Notes: generated by a model not told the origin, from the sequence alone. DNA of 64,000 bases from Streptomyces cirratus (GCF_014650775.1 NZ_BMVP01000002.1:62001-126000), one strand, 5' to 3'. Shown: positions 52,098-61,600, counted from the first letter of the stretch. Translations and numbers: made by a program.

Positions 52098-53249
52098 TCA
52101 ACTCCTCAGCAAGATCGCGGACGTCGGGACACCCTCGCCCGCCGTCACCAGGCACGTCGCGGCGTCCGGCACCTGCGCGGTGGAGATGCCGCGCAGCTGC
52201 TTGACGCCCTCGTTGATCAGGTTGAAGCCGTGGACGTACGCCTCCGACAGGCCGCCCCCGCCGGTGTTGATCGGCAGCCGGCCGCCCATCTCCAGCGCCC
52301 CGCCCTCGGTGAACGCGGCCCCCTCGCCGCGCCCGCAGAAGCCGTAGCCCTCGAGGGACAGCGGGATCAGCGGGGTGAAGGCGTCGTAGATCTGGGCGAC
52401 GTCGACGTCCTCGGGCCCGAAGTCGGCCTGCTTCCACAGGTGGCGGGCGGCCGTCCATGCCGGACCGGACAGCGGGTCGTCGTTCCAGTAGTTGACCATC
52501 CCGTGGTGCTGCGACGGCAGGCCCTGCGCGACGGAGTGGACGTAGACCGGCCTTTGGCGGCAGTCCCGCGCCCGCTCGGCGGACACGATGACGCAGGCCA
52601 GTGCCCCGTCCGTCTCCAGGCAGTTGTCGAAGAGGCAGAGCGGCTCGCTGATCATGCGGGAGGTCATGTACATCTCGCGGGTCAGCGGCCGCTCGTACAT
52701 CATCGCGGCGGGGTTCTCGTTGGCCCGGTTGCGGCAGGCCATCGCCACGTTGAAGAGGTGGTCGCGGGTGGCCCCGTACTCGTGCATGTAGCGGCGGGCC
52801 AGCATGCCTATCTCGTCCGCCGGGCGCAGCAGCCCGAACGGGCGGGTCCACTGGCCGGGGGTGGGCAGCTGCACGGTCGTGTTCTTCCAGGGGCGCGGCC
52901 CGGAGCCGCGCTTGCGCGAGCGCCAGGCGACGCCGACGGAGGCCTGGCCGGTGGCGATGGCGGCGGCGAGGTGGCCGACCGTGGCGCAGGAGCCGCCGCC
53001 GCCGTAGCCGACCTTGGAGAAGAAGGTGACGTCGCCGGCGCCGATGGACTTGGCGACCTCCACCTCGTCGGTCTCCTCCATCGTGTACGAGGCGAAGGCG
53101 TCCACCTCGGCCGGTGCGATGCCGGCGTCCGCGAGCGCGGCGAGGATCGCACGGCAGGCCAGTTCCTTCTCGCCGGCGGCCAGCTGTCTGGCAAAGGCGG
53201 TCTGGCCGATGCCGACGATTGCCGTAGCGTCCTTGAGCGTTGCCGCCAT
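52098..53249 (-). CDS. SCP2-thiolase-like / Ltp2-like acyl-CoA aldolase
   Basis: A 383-residue thiolase-fold protein. The early active-site loop KVGYGGGGSCATVGHLAAAI (about residue 80) has a Cys, unlike the paralogue at 40528. IYDAFTPLIPLSLEGYGFCG (about 285) and NTGGGGLSEAYVHGFN (about 332) follow. The C-terminal motif lacks the thiolase GHP, as in the Ltp2-type branch. ATG 53249 has GGAGG 6 bases upstream. First gene of the operon with DUF35 and crotonase. Divergent from the ligase at 53345, with one shared operator. Confidence 0.84.
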   Translation of the reverse strand: MAATLKDATAIVGIGQTAFARQLAAGEKELACRAILAALADAGIAPAEVDAFASYTMEETDEVEVAKSIGAGDVTFFSKVGYGGGGSCATVGHLAAAIATGQASVGVAWRSRKRGSGPRPWKNTTVQLPTPGQWTRPFGLLRPADEIGMLARRYMHEYGATRDHLFNVAMACRNRANENPAAMMYERPLTREMYMTSRMISEPLCLFDNCLETDGALACVIVSAERARDCRQRPVYVHSVAQGLPSQHHGMVNYWNDDPLSGPAWTAARHLWKQADFGPEDVDVAQIYDAFTPLIPLSLEGYGFCGRGEGAAFTEGGALEMGGRLPINTGGGGLSEAYVHGFNLINEGVKQLRGISTAQVPDAATCLVTAGEGVPTSAILLRS

Positions 53250-53301
53250 CGCCACCTCCGGGTGAGCGCCAGTGCTGACAGCCGCGAAGGCTACAGCTAA
53301 T

Positions 53302-53316
53302 CTGACGGATAGTCAG
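53302..53316. promoter_or_regulatory. CTGACGnnnCGTCAG-type operator between aldolase operon and ligase
   Basis: CTGACGGATAGTCAG, one mismatch, lies 53 bases from the aldolase ATG and 29 bases before the ligase ATG. One site would serve both divergent units. Confidence 0.76.
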
Positions 53317-53344
53317 CTACTGGCACCGGGGAGGGTGACGCGCG

Positions 53345-55156
53345 ATGGGCGACGAGGAGCTGCACGGGACGCACCGACGGAACGACGCCCGTCGGTCCGG
53401 CAAACGCACCACCCCTCCTTCGAACTCCGTCGGAGACGTCGCGGGCCTGGCCGGAGCCCCCGCGGGGCCCGTCGGCGACGCCGCGGACCTTGTGGGAGCA
53501 CCCGTGGGCCCGGCCGGAGGTTCCGTCGCGGGACCCGGCGGCGGTGGGGGTGGGGGGCGCGGGGATCTGCGGTGGGGGACCATAGGCGGGCTCGTGCGTG
53601 ACGCCGCCGCCCGGTACCGCGACCGCGAAGCCGTCGCCGACGGCCGCGTCCGCATCAGCTACGCCCAGCTCGGCCAACGCGTAGAACGCGCCGCGGCCGC
53701 CTGCCTCGGCGCCGGCATCGAGCCCGGCGACCGGGTCGCCGTCTGGGCACCCAACACCCTCGACTGGATCGTCTCCGCCCTCGGCGTCGTCACCGCCGGC
53801 GCGGTACTCGTCCCCCTCAACACCCGTTTCAAAGGCGCCGAAGCCGCGTACGTGCTCCAGCGCAGCCGGGCCCGGCTCCTCTTCGTCACCGGCACCTTCC
53901 TCGGCACCTCCTACGTCGCCTCCCTGCGCCGCGCCGCAGCCGAAGGCCCCGGAAGCGGCCCGCTGCCCGGCCTTCCCCACCTCGAACAGGTCGTCGTCCT
54001 CGCGGAAGACGCCCCCGAGGCGTTCCGCACCTGGAAGGACTTCCTGGCCGGCGGCGACGCCGTACCGGCCGCGGCCGTCCGCGAGCGCGCCGACGCCCTC
54101 CGCCCCGACGCACCCTGCGACATCATCTTCACCTCCGGCACCACCGGCAGCCCCAAGGGCGCGGTCATCACCCACGCCCAGACCCTGCGCTGCTACGACG
54201 TGTGGAGCGAGCTCGCCGGACTGCGCGAAGGCGACCGCTACCTGATCGTGAACCCCTTCTTCCACACCTTCGGCTACAAGGCCGGGATCATCGCCTGCCT
54301 GATGCGCGGGGCGACGATGATCCCCCAGCCCGTCTTCGACGTCGACACCGTCCTCGCCAACGTCGCCGCCGAGCGGATCTCCGTCCTCCCCGGCCCGCCC
54401 ACCCTCCACCAGTCCCTCCTCGACCACCCCCAGCGCGACCACCACGACCTGTCCGCCCTGCGCCTGGTCGTCACCGGCGCGGCCGTCGTCCCGCTCCGGC
54501 TCGTGGAGCGGCTGCGCGGCGAACTGCACATCGCCACCGTCCTGACGGCCTACGGACTTTCCGAGGCCGGCGGCATCGTCACCATGTGCCGCCGCGCCGA
54601 CCCGCCCGAGGTCATCGCCGCCACCTCCGGGCGCGCCATCCCCGACACCGAGGTACGGATAGCCGGCGACGGCGGCGGACCGGCGCCCGCCGGCACCCCC
54701 GGCGAGGTGTGGGTGCGCGGCCACAACGTCATGCGGGGCTACTTCGAGGACCCGGACGAGACGCGGCGCACCATCACCCCCGACGGCTGGCTGCGCACCG
54801 GCGACGTCGGCGTCCTCGACACCGCCGGGAACCTGCGCATCACCGACCGGATCAAGGACATGTTCATCGTCGGCGGGTTCAACGCCTACCCCGCCGAGAT
54901 CGAGCAGCTCCTCGGCCTGCACCCGGACATCGCGGACGTCGCCGTCGTCGGCGTCCCCGACCCGCGCCTCGGCGAGGTCGGCAAGGCGTACGCGGTCCGG
55001 CGCCCCGGCGCCACCCTCACCGCCGACGACCTGATCGCGTGGTCCCGGCGGGAGATGGCCAACTACAAGGTCCCCCGCACGGTGGAGTTCGTCACCGAGC
55101 TCCCCCGCAACGCGAGCGGCAAGGTCCTCAAGCGGGAGCTGCGCAGCCGGGTATGA
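53345..55156 (+). CDS. FadD3-like AMP-forming acyl-CoA ligase with N-terminal extension
   Basis: A 603-residue enzyme. P-loop IFTSGTTGSPKGAVITH (about residue 262), TAYGLSEAGG (about 400), WLRTGDVG (about 482), ITDRIKDMFIVGGFNAYPAE (about 500) and LPRNASGKVLKRELR at the C-terminus. The motif set and FIVGGFNAYP are those of FadD3, which activates the CD-ring propionate of steroids in mycobacteria; substrate here unproven. The first 75 residues, Gly/Ala/Pro-rich, are absent from FadD3. ATG has GGGGAGGG upstream. Confidence 0.85.
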   Translation: MGDEELHGTHRRNDARRSGKRTTPPSNSVGDVAGLAGAPAGPVGDAADLVGAPVGPAGGSVAGPGGGGGGGRGDLRWGTIGGLVRDAAARYRDREAVADGRVRISYAQLGQRVERAAAACLGAGIEPGDRVAVWAPNTLDWIVSALGVVTAGAVLVPLNTRFKGAEAAYVLQRSRARLLFVTGTFLGTSYVASLRRAAAEGPGSGPLPGLPHLEQVVVLAEDAPEAFRTWKDFLAGGDAVPAAAVRERADALRPDAPCDIIFTSGTTGSPKGAVITHAQTLRCYDVWSELAGLREGDRYLIVNPFFHTFGYKAGIIACLMRGATMIPQPVFDVDTVLANVAAERISVLPGPPTLHQSLLDHPQRDHHDLSALRLVVTGAAVVPLRLVERLRGELHIATVLTAYGLSEAGGIVTMCRRADPPEVIAATSGRAIPDTEVRIAGDGGGPAPAGTPGEVWVRGHNVMRGYFEDPDETRRTITPDGWLRTGDVGVLDTAGNLRITDRIKDMFIVGGFNAYPAEIEQLLGLHPDIADVAVVGVPDPRLGEVGKAYAVRRPGATLTADDLIAWSRREMANYKVPRTVEFVTELPRNASGKVLKRELRSRV

Positions 55157-55354
55157 GGCGCGGCCGGGATGGCATCCGGGAGGTCGCGCGCCAGTTCTGG
55201 CTGCTGCGCGACCTGTCGGAGAACGACATTTCGCCCGACGGAGGGGCGATGACCCTGACCGGGCTGCGGGAGGCCGTGGCTTCCGCAACGCGGGCGGGAC
55301 GGCCGCCCGACGGGCCGCCCCCTGTGCCCGGCGTCGGTCCGTCGGCCCCGGGTG

Positions 55355-55383
55355 GTGCCGCTCCCGCCGGACGGGAGCGGCAC
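55355..55383. terminator. Hairpin terminator
   Basis: A perfect 12-bp stem (GTGCCGCTCCCG with its complement) closes a 5-nt loop between the ligase gene and the convergent lipoprotein gene. Strong candidate for both. Confidence 0.85.
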
Positions 55384-55405
55384 TGCGGGCGGAGAACCGC
55401 TGCTG

Positions 55406-56116
55406 TCAGGCCTTGCCCGCGAGGGACGTCACCAGCTGCTTCGTCAGCTTGGTCGCGCCCGGCATGCCGGTGTCGGTGCTGCTGCTGGCGAGTACGGTCA
55501 CCACCGCGGTGCCGACCCGCGCGGCCACCAGCGTGGTACCGCCCTGCCAGGCGGAGCTGGTCAGGGTGATGGCCCAGGCACCGTCACCCACGCCCGCCAG
55601 GGGCTTCTCGGTGACCGCCACCTTGGCGTTGGTGTCGCCGTCGGTGTATTTCGGACAGCCCTTGGAGATCTTGCCCAGCGCGTCCAGCACGGTCGTGGCG
55701 GTGGTGCCCCGGTACACGTCGATCTCCTGGGCGAACTCCTCGGAGGAGTTCTTGTTCACGTACGCGTCCTGCGCGAAGGAGACGCCGGTGATTCCGGTGA
55801 TCTCCGTCCATGCGGTCTTGTCGAGCTTGGTGCAGTCCGGGGTGGGCACCTCGGTGGCGGCCGGCGGTCGGTAGCCGTCGCCGGTGTCGCGCGAGGATTC
55901 CGGGTCGGCGGTGAAGCCGGTCGCGAAGAACGAGGCCGGCGCGAGCGCCGTCTTGAGCTGGCTGCCCGTCAGCAGCCCCTTGTTGGGATCGGGGACAGGC
56001 GCCGCGGCGGAAGCCGCCAAGCCCGCGGCCTTCGGGGCGATGGTGGAGCAGGCGGTCAGCGCCAGCGGAAGTGCCGCGACGGTGAAAAGCCTGGCGGCCA
56101 GGGATATCTGACGCAC
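55406..56116 (-). CDS. Lipoprotein of unknown function
   Basis: About 236 residues from GTG 56116 (TTG 56143 is possible). Signal peptide ARLFTVAALPLALTAC with lipobox ALTAC. The mature part is beta-rich with two Cys (PDCTKL and KGCPKY) and a PASFFATGFTADPESSRDTG segment. It resembles the DUF5642/sensor-like lipoproteins of Streptomyces, but I assign no role. Confidence 0.7.
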   Translation of the reverse strand: MRQISLAARLFTVAALPLALTACSTIAPKAAGLAASAAAPVPDPNKGLLTGSQLKTALAPASFFATGFTADPESSRDTGDGYRPPAATEVPTPDCTKLDKTAWTEITGITGVSFAQDAYVNKNSSEEFAQEIDVYRGTTATTVLDALGKISKGCPKYTDGDTNAKVAVTEKPLAGVGDGAWAITLTSSAWQGGTTLVAARVGTAVVTVLASSSTDTGMPGATKLTKQLVTSLAGKA

Positions 56117-56304
56117 GGTGTGACTCGACCTCGATGTTCGCAAGCGTGACGTACCGGATCGTCCGGCACGTCACGGGGGTGGGGCCTCGGGAAAGGGCTT
56201 CGCGCATCTCATCCGGTCGCCCCCGACAGGGCAAGGATCCGGCCAACTCTTTGCCGGAGAATGGACAACGTTTACGGAATACCCCAGTCCGGGGCCGAAG
56301 CCTG

Positions 56305-57063
56305 CTACAGCCCACCAGGTGGATCTCCGGCCGGAGCCCGGCGGTCCTTGCGGGCCAGCACCAGGCGCCAGCGCGGAGTCCCGTCGGGCCGGCGGCCGAA
56401 GTGCTCCAGCGGGACCGTCCCCACCGTGAAGCCCGCCGCGTCCAGTTCGGCCCGGACCGGTCCCCACGGGAAGGAGCGGTAGTACATGACGAACGGCGGC
56501 CGCCACACCGCGTTGCGGACCCGCATCGCCGCGTCGAAGCCGGCCACCGCCCACCACAGCGGCGACGTCGGCGGGATCGGCGCCCCGATCGGGAACGCGA
56601 ACACGCCGCCGGGACGCAGCGCCCGGTGGACACCGGAGAAGAGGGCGGGCCGCTGCGTCGGCAGGAAGTGGCCGAACGCCCCGAAGCTCACGGCCAGGTC
56701 GTACGAGGCCGTGAGCGCCTCAGGCAGTGCCAGCGCGTCGGCCCGTACGAGGTCGGCCCCCTCGGGGAGGGACAGCGCGGCCTGCCGCAGCATGCCGGCG
56801 CTGAGGTCCACCCCGGTGACCCGGTCCCGGCACAGGCGCCGCAGCAGCGGCAGGGCCGCGCCGGTGCCGCAGCACAGGTCCAGCCCCGAGCCGAAGGACC
56901 CCCCGTGTTCGGCCAGGGCCTCCTCGACCGCGTCGAGCATCCGCACCGGGGTGCGGAACGGCGTCTCGTCGAACTTCGGCGCGAGGAGGTCGTAGCCGCG
57001 CTCGACGGAGGTCAGCGCCTGCACGGCCAGCTCGCGGAGGGTCGGCCCCTGGGAGGTGAACAC
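56305..57063 (-). CDS. Class I SAM-dependent methyltransferase
   Basis: A 252-residue enzyme. Motif I GLDLCCGTGAALPLLRRL (about residue 60), VTGVDLSAGMLRQA (about 82), and DLAVSFGAFGHFL (about 120). No target-recognition motif. GTG start at 57063 has AAGG almost touching it; a start further in is possible. Substrate unknown. Confidence 0.83.
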   Translation of the reverse strand: MFTSQGPTLRELAVQALTSVERGYDLLAPKFDETPFRTPVRMLDAVEEALAEHGGSFGSGLDLCCGTGAALPLLRRLCRDRVTGVDLSAGMLRQAALSLPEGADLVRADALALPEALTASYDLAVSFGAFGHFLPTQRPALFSGVHRALRPGGVFAFPIGAPIPPTSPLWWAVAGFDAAMRVRNAVWRPPFVMYYRSFPWGPVRAELDAAGFTVGTVPLEHFGRRPDGTPRWRLVLARKDRRAPAGDPPGGL

Positions 57064-57113
57064 CCTTCCAGCCTAGACGCGTTCCTCTTGCCGCGGCTGG
57101 TGCCCGCCCGGCC

Positions 57114-58025
57114 TCACGGGGTCCGCGGCCGGTCCTTGCGCCAGGCGCTGACGCCGAGCCGGCCCGTGGTACCGAGGTCGAGTTCCGGTGTCACGGTCAT
57201 GGCCGGAGCCCCGGGCTTCGCCGTCACCCTGGCGTACGGAGCGTTCACGGCGTCGCCGGAGCCGGTGGTGTTGCGCCACGCCAGGGTGGCGCTCGCCGAC
57301 TCTCCCGGGCCCAGCGTCAACGGGGCGGGCGGTACGTCGCCCGGCAGGCCCGTGGAGATGTCGGCGGTGCCGTGGAGGACCTCGACGCCGGTCACCGGCT
57401 TGCGGCTCTCGTCGAGCAGTTGGAGGCCGGGGTAGCCGTCGAGTTCGTAGCGGCCGGGGCCGCAATACGTCAGCCGGATCCCGACGACGCGCAGTCCCAT
57501 GGCGGCGTCACCCTCGTCGTTCGTGACCCGGATCCCGGACGGCGGGCACGTGCCGGCCTGGTCGGGCGCCTCGGCGGCGGGAACGGCCCGCACCTTGGCG
57601 ATCCGCACCCGCGGCCCGGCCCCGGGCGTGGTGGCCGCCCCCTCGACGGTGCGCGTGACGCCCTGGCCGGGGCCCACGGACGCCACGGTCTGCCGGACGG
57701 CGTCCATGGCCTCGCCGGAGCCGTTCAGGAGGGTGAAGGTGATGGTGTAGGTGAGGGCTTCCGTGCCGGTATTGGTGACCCGGAACGCGGGGCCCGGGGC
57801 GGGGGAGGGGCCGCAGCCCGGGTCGATGAGGCTCACGCCGTCCTCCCCGGCGGCCCGCGCCGACGCGGTGGGGGCGCAGCTCGCCGGAACCGGGCCGTCG
57901 GAGGTGCCGGATGCGGCGGTTCGCGTTCCGCATCCGGCGAGGAGCACGGTGACGGCGAGGACGCCGGTGGCGAGGGCGGCACTCAGAACGGCGGGGCCGG
58001 TGGTGGCGGCGGGGGCGGGGCGCAT
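57114..58025 (-). CDS. DUF4232-domain lipoprotein
   Basis: A 303-residue lipoprotein. Signal with lipobox LLAGC (about residue 32). The N-terminal half has a beta domain with FRVTNTGTEALTYTITFTLL. The C-terminal half matches DUF4232 (VVGIRLTYCGPGRYELDGYP, then GPGESASATLAWRNT and TARLGVSAW-like end). Role unknown; extracytoplasmic, common in Streptomyces. Confidence 0.75.
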   Translation of the reverse strand: MRPAPAATTGPAVLSAALATGVLAVTVLLAGCGTRTAASGTSDGPVPASCAPTASARAAGEDGVSLIDPGCGPSPAPGPAFRVTNTGTEALTYTITFTLLNGSGEAMDAVRQTVASVGPGQGVTRTVEGAATTPGAGPRVRIAKVRAVPAAEAPDQAGTCPPSGIRVTNDEGDAAMGLRVVGIRLTYCGPGRYELDGYPGLQLLDESRKPVTGVEVLHGTADISTGLPGDVPPAPLTLGPGESASATLAWRNTTGSGDAVNAPYARVTAKPGAPAMTVTPELDLGTTGRLGVSAWRKDRPRTP

Positions 58026-58105
58026 CGCCCAAGGAGATCAGGGGCGGATGCCCGTGGCTGTGACGGAGGCCATGCTTCCGGTCACAGGGCCGTCACAACG
58101 ACGTG

Positions 58106-58145
58106 CGGCGGCCGCGGTGGTCCCCCCGGGCCACCGCGGCCGCCG
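58106..58145. terminator. Hairpin terminator downstream of afsS
   Basis: A perfect 15-bp GC stem (58106-58120 with 58131-58145) and 10-nt loop, about 165 bases after the afsS stop on the minus strand and before the DUF4232 gene. Confidence 0.8.
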
Positions 58146-58146
58146 T

Positions 58147-58300
58147 TCCCCCGTACGAGCCCCCGGGTCTCCCCCGTACGCATCCCCCCGTACGCATCCC
58201 CGTGGGCTTCCCCCGTACGTCCCCCGTACGTTTCCCCCGTGCTTTACACCGGCACGTCTCCCCCGTACGTGTCCCCGTACGTCTCCCCCGTACGTGCCGT
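58147..58300. repeat. CCCCCGTACG repeat array
   Basis: About ten irregularly spaced copies of CCCCCGTACG or its close forms, each with the CGTACG palindrome, fill the gap between the afsS terminator and the afsS stop codon. Not CRISPR: the spacers are too short and irregular. The repeats would be transcribed in the afsS 3' region. Confidence 0.75.
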
Positions 58301-58311
58301 GCTCGCCTCGG

Positions 58312-58518
58312 CTACGGGCGCGTTCCGGACGCGTGGTTGTCCAGCGTCACGATGTCCGCGTCCAGAGCCTTGTCTTCCTGCCCGGGCAGCGGCGTACCGC
58401 CAGAGGCATGGTTGTCGAGCGGCTTGATCTCGATGCCCGACGCGTGGTTGTCGAGCGGTTTGATGTCGCCTTCGTTCGGCAGGGTGTTGTTCGGCAGGGC
58501 GTTCTCGTTCGTCGTCAT
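58312..58518 (-). CDS. afsS: AfsS-like small regulatory protein
   Basis: A 68-residue acidic protein with three copies of LDNHASG, preceded by IKP or IVT: KPLDNHASG (about residues 21 and 34) and VTLDNHASG (about 58). AfsS proteins have repeated DNH motifs, this length, and lie directly after afsR on the same strand, as here. AfsS is a global activator of antibiotic production under AfsR control. ATG has AGGAG 8 bases upstream. Confidence 0.85.
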   Translation of the reverse strand: MTTNENALPNNTLPNEGDIKPLDNHASGIEIKPLDNHASGGTPLPGQEDKALDADIVTLDNHASGTRP

Positions 58519-58633
58519 CGTCGGATCTCCTGATGGATGAGTCGGGCCCGTTCGGCGATTCCCCCGTGGACCGCCGAACGGGTAGTCCTCCAGTCGACCC
58601 GCGAGCCCCCCGACGCGCCGAGCCGATGCGTTC

Positions 58634-58666
58634 ATCATGCCGAGCGGCGATAAACGAACGATGAAC
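58634..58666 (-). promoter_or_regulatory. SARP-type promoter of afsS (11-bp spaced direct repeats)
   Basis: On the minus strand, GTTCATC (58666-58660) and GTTTATC (58655-58649) start 11 bases apart, and CATGAT (58639-58634) follows 9 bases later as a -10 candidate. SARP/AfsR proteins bind such direct repeats in place of a -35 box. A further inverted copy lies at 58671-58679. Confidence 0.7.
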
Positions 58667-58693
58667 GTCCCGTTCATCGGGCGACCGTGCAGG

Positions 58694-61600
58694 TCAGGCG
58701 GCCAACTGCGATGCCAGTAACGTACGGACTTCGGCCAGCTCCGCCGAACCCAGTTGCGCGAACACGCTTTCCGCGTCCCGCCAGCACACCCGCGCCCGGT
58801 CCCGCTGCCCCAGCCGCACCAGGGCCTTCCCCAGCACCGTCAGCACCGTCGCCCGGCGCCACTCGCCGCCGATCCCGCGCAGCGCGATGGCCTGCTCGGC
58901 ATGCGAGGCGGCCAGCGTCGGCCGGCCGGCCGCCAGATGGGCCTCGGCGAGCCGGAAGTGCGTCACGCCCTCCCACAGCGGCTGCCGGTTCTCGTGGAAC
59001 AGCGACAGGGCCTCGCCCAGCTGCTCCAGCGCCTCTCCGAGCCGGCCCGCCTGCGTCAGCGCGATGCCCAGCGCGTAGCGGCCGTTGGCCAGGCGCAGGG
59101 TCAGGCCCATCCGGTCGTAGATCGCGATGCCCTGCTGCGCGAGGTCTATGGCGCTGGGGAGGCGGCCGAGCTCGACGTGGATCCGGGAGAGGTTGCACAG
59201 GGCGCTCGCCTCGCCGACGAAGTTGCCGTCGGCCCGGAAGTTCGCGATCGCCTCCAGCAGGAACCGCTCGCCGTCGGCGTGCCGCCCCTGGTAGAGCGCG
59301 ATGATCCCGCGGTCGTTCGGGGCCCAGCAGCTGGGCAGCGGGTCGTCTGCCTCCCGGGCCAGGGCCATGGCCTGGCGGGCCTCGTCGTCGGCCTCCGCGA
59401 AGCGGCCCGCGACCAGGTGGACCATCGTCAGCGTGGTGCGGGCCCGGCCCTCGGCGTAGGGGTCCTTCACCGCGCGCGCCGTCTCGCACACGGCGCGGGC
59501 GGCGGACTCGTACTGCTTGGAGTTGGCCCCGGACTCGGTGAGGTCCTTCGCCGCCCACAGCAGGTCCACCGCCCGGCGCAGCACGTCGGGCCGCTCGGCG
59601 CCGCGCACGGAGGACTGCCGTACGCACGCCAGCAGCGGGTCCGCCTCGGCGAACAGCCAGTCCAGAGCGGCGCGCGCCTCGGTGAAGGCGAGGCCGGGGT
59701 GGCGGGTGGCGGACATGTGCGCGGGCAGCCGGTCGCCGGGGCGCTCCAGCGCGTACACCCCGGCGGCGGTGGCCAGGTAGAAGTCGAGGAGCCGGTCGAG
59801 GGCTGCGGTGCGGCCGCCCGGGGGCTGCTCGTCGCGGTCGGCGCAGGCGCGCGCGTAGAGGCGTACGAGGTCGTGGAAGCGGTAGCGGCCGGGCGCGGCC
59901 GATTCGAGCAGCGAGCAGTCGACCAGGGCTTCGAGGAGGTCCTCGGTCTCGTGCTCGGGCAGGTCCAGTACGGCGGCCGCCGCGGGCAGCGAGATGTCGG
60001 GGCCGTCGGCGAGCCCGAGGAGACGGAACGCACGCTGCTGGGCGGGTTCCAGCTGTCCGTAGCCCAGCTCGAAGGTGGCCTTGACGGCGAGGTCGCCCGC
60101 CTGGAGCTCGTCCAGGCGGCGGCGCTCGTCGGCGAGCTTCGCAGCGAGGACGGACACGGTCCAGGTGCGACGGGCGGCGAGCCGGGAGGCGGCGATGCGG
60201 ATGGCGAGCGGCAGGAACCCGCAGGCGCCGACGACGTCGAGGGCGGCCTGGCGTTCGGCTCCGACGCGCTCGGCCCCCACGATGCGGGTGAACAGCTGCA
60301 GGGCCTCGTCGGGGCTCATCACGTCCAGGTCGACGAGGTGGGCTCCGGCGAGGCCCGACATGCGGACCCGGCTGGTGACGAGGGCGGCGCAGCCCGCGGT
60401 GCCCGGCAGCAGCGGGCGCACCTGGGCCGCGTCGCGGGCGTTGTCGAGCAGGACCAGGACGCGGCGGCCGTCGAGCGTGGAGCGGTACAGCGCGGCCCGT
60501 TCGGCGGCCGTGTCGGGGATGGCGGTGTCGGGGGTGCCGAGCGCCCGCAGGAAGGAGCCGAGGACGGCGACGGGCTCGGCGGGACGGGTTTCGGTGCCCT
60601 GGAGGTCCACGTAGAGCTGGCCGTCGGGGAAGTGCGGCCGGGCGGCGTGCGCGACGTGCACCGCGAGGGTGGTCTTGCCGACCCCGCCGATGCCGGCGAG
60701 CGCGGAGACGGCCATGACCTGGCCCTCGGCGCCGGACAGGATCTCGCCGAGCTCGCTGACGAAGGGGGCCCGCCCGGTGAAGTCGGGGACCGTCGCGGGC
60801 AGTTGGGCGGGCCTGACGGCGACGGGGGCGGCGGCCGGGACCGGGTCCTCGGCGCGGGCGAGTTCGGCGTCGGCGCGCAGGATCCGCTGTTGGAGCGCGG
60901 AGAGTTCGGGGCGGGGGTCGACGCCGAGTTCGTCGGCGAGGAGACGGCGGGTGTCGGCGTAGACGGCGAGGGCTTCGGCCTGGCGGCCGCTGCGGTACAG
61001 GGCGAGCATCAGCAGCTCGCGCAGCCGCTCCCGCAGGGGGTGCGCGGCGGTGAGGGCGGTGAGCTCGGAGACGGCCTCGGCGTGGTGGCCGACCTCCAGG
61101 TCCAGGTCGAGGCGGGTCTCCAGCAGCTGGAGGCGCCATTCGGCGAGGCGGGTGCGCTCGGTGTCGGCGTGCGGGCCGGGGACTCCCGCGAGGGGTTCGC
61201 CGTCCCACAGGTCCAGGGCGCGGGCGAGCAGCGTACGGGCCAGGGCCCGGTCCCCGGCGGCGCGGGCCTTGTCGGCGTCGGCGGCGAGGGCGCGGGCGAC
61301 GCCGAGGTCCAGGGCGGCCGCGTGGTGCAGGCGGATGGCGTAGCCGCCGGCGTCGGTGACGAGCAGCCCCGGGTCGAGGACCTTGCGCAGGCGGGAGGCG
61401 TACGTACGGATGGTGGCGAGGGCCTGCTGGGGCGGCTCCTCGCCCCAGATGGCGTCGATGAGCTCGGGCGCGGTGGCGGTGCGGCCGTCGCGGAGCAGCA
61501 GTGCGGCGAGCAGGGCGCGCTGCTGGGGGCTGCCGGAGGGCAGCGACTCGGCGCCGCGCCAGGCACGGACGGTGCCGAGGACGGCGAAGCGGGTGGCGGG

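Noticed and set aside
55153-55569. Small gene starting at an ATGA overlap with the FadD3-like ligase
   Set aside because: The first 45 residues look protein-like (IREVARQFWLLRDLSENDIS), but the frame runs through the terminator hairpin and into the antisense lipoprotein gene. Not supported as a full gene, though a decayed one is possible.
56110-56125. A thirteenth regulon site (CTGACGCACGGTGTGA) before the lipoprotein gene
   Set aside because: Only the left arm matches. The right arm has no CGTCAG likeness and the sequence is at the start of the lipoprotein coding region.
58147-58300. CRISPR array
   Set aside because: The repeat unit is 10 bases, spacers are 1-20 bases and similar to each other, and no cas gene is present.
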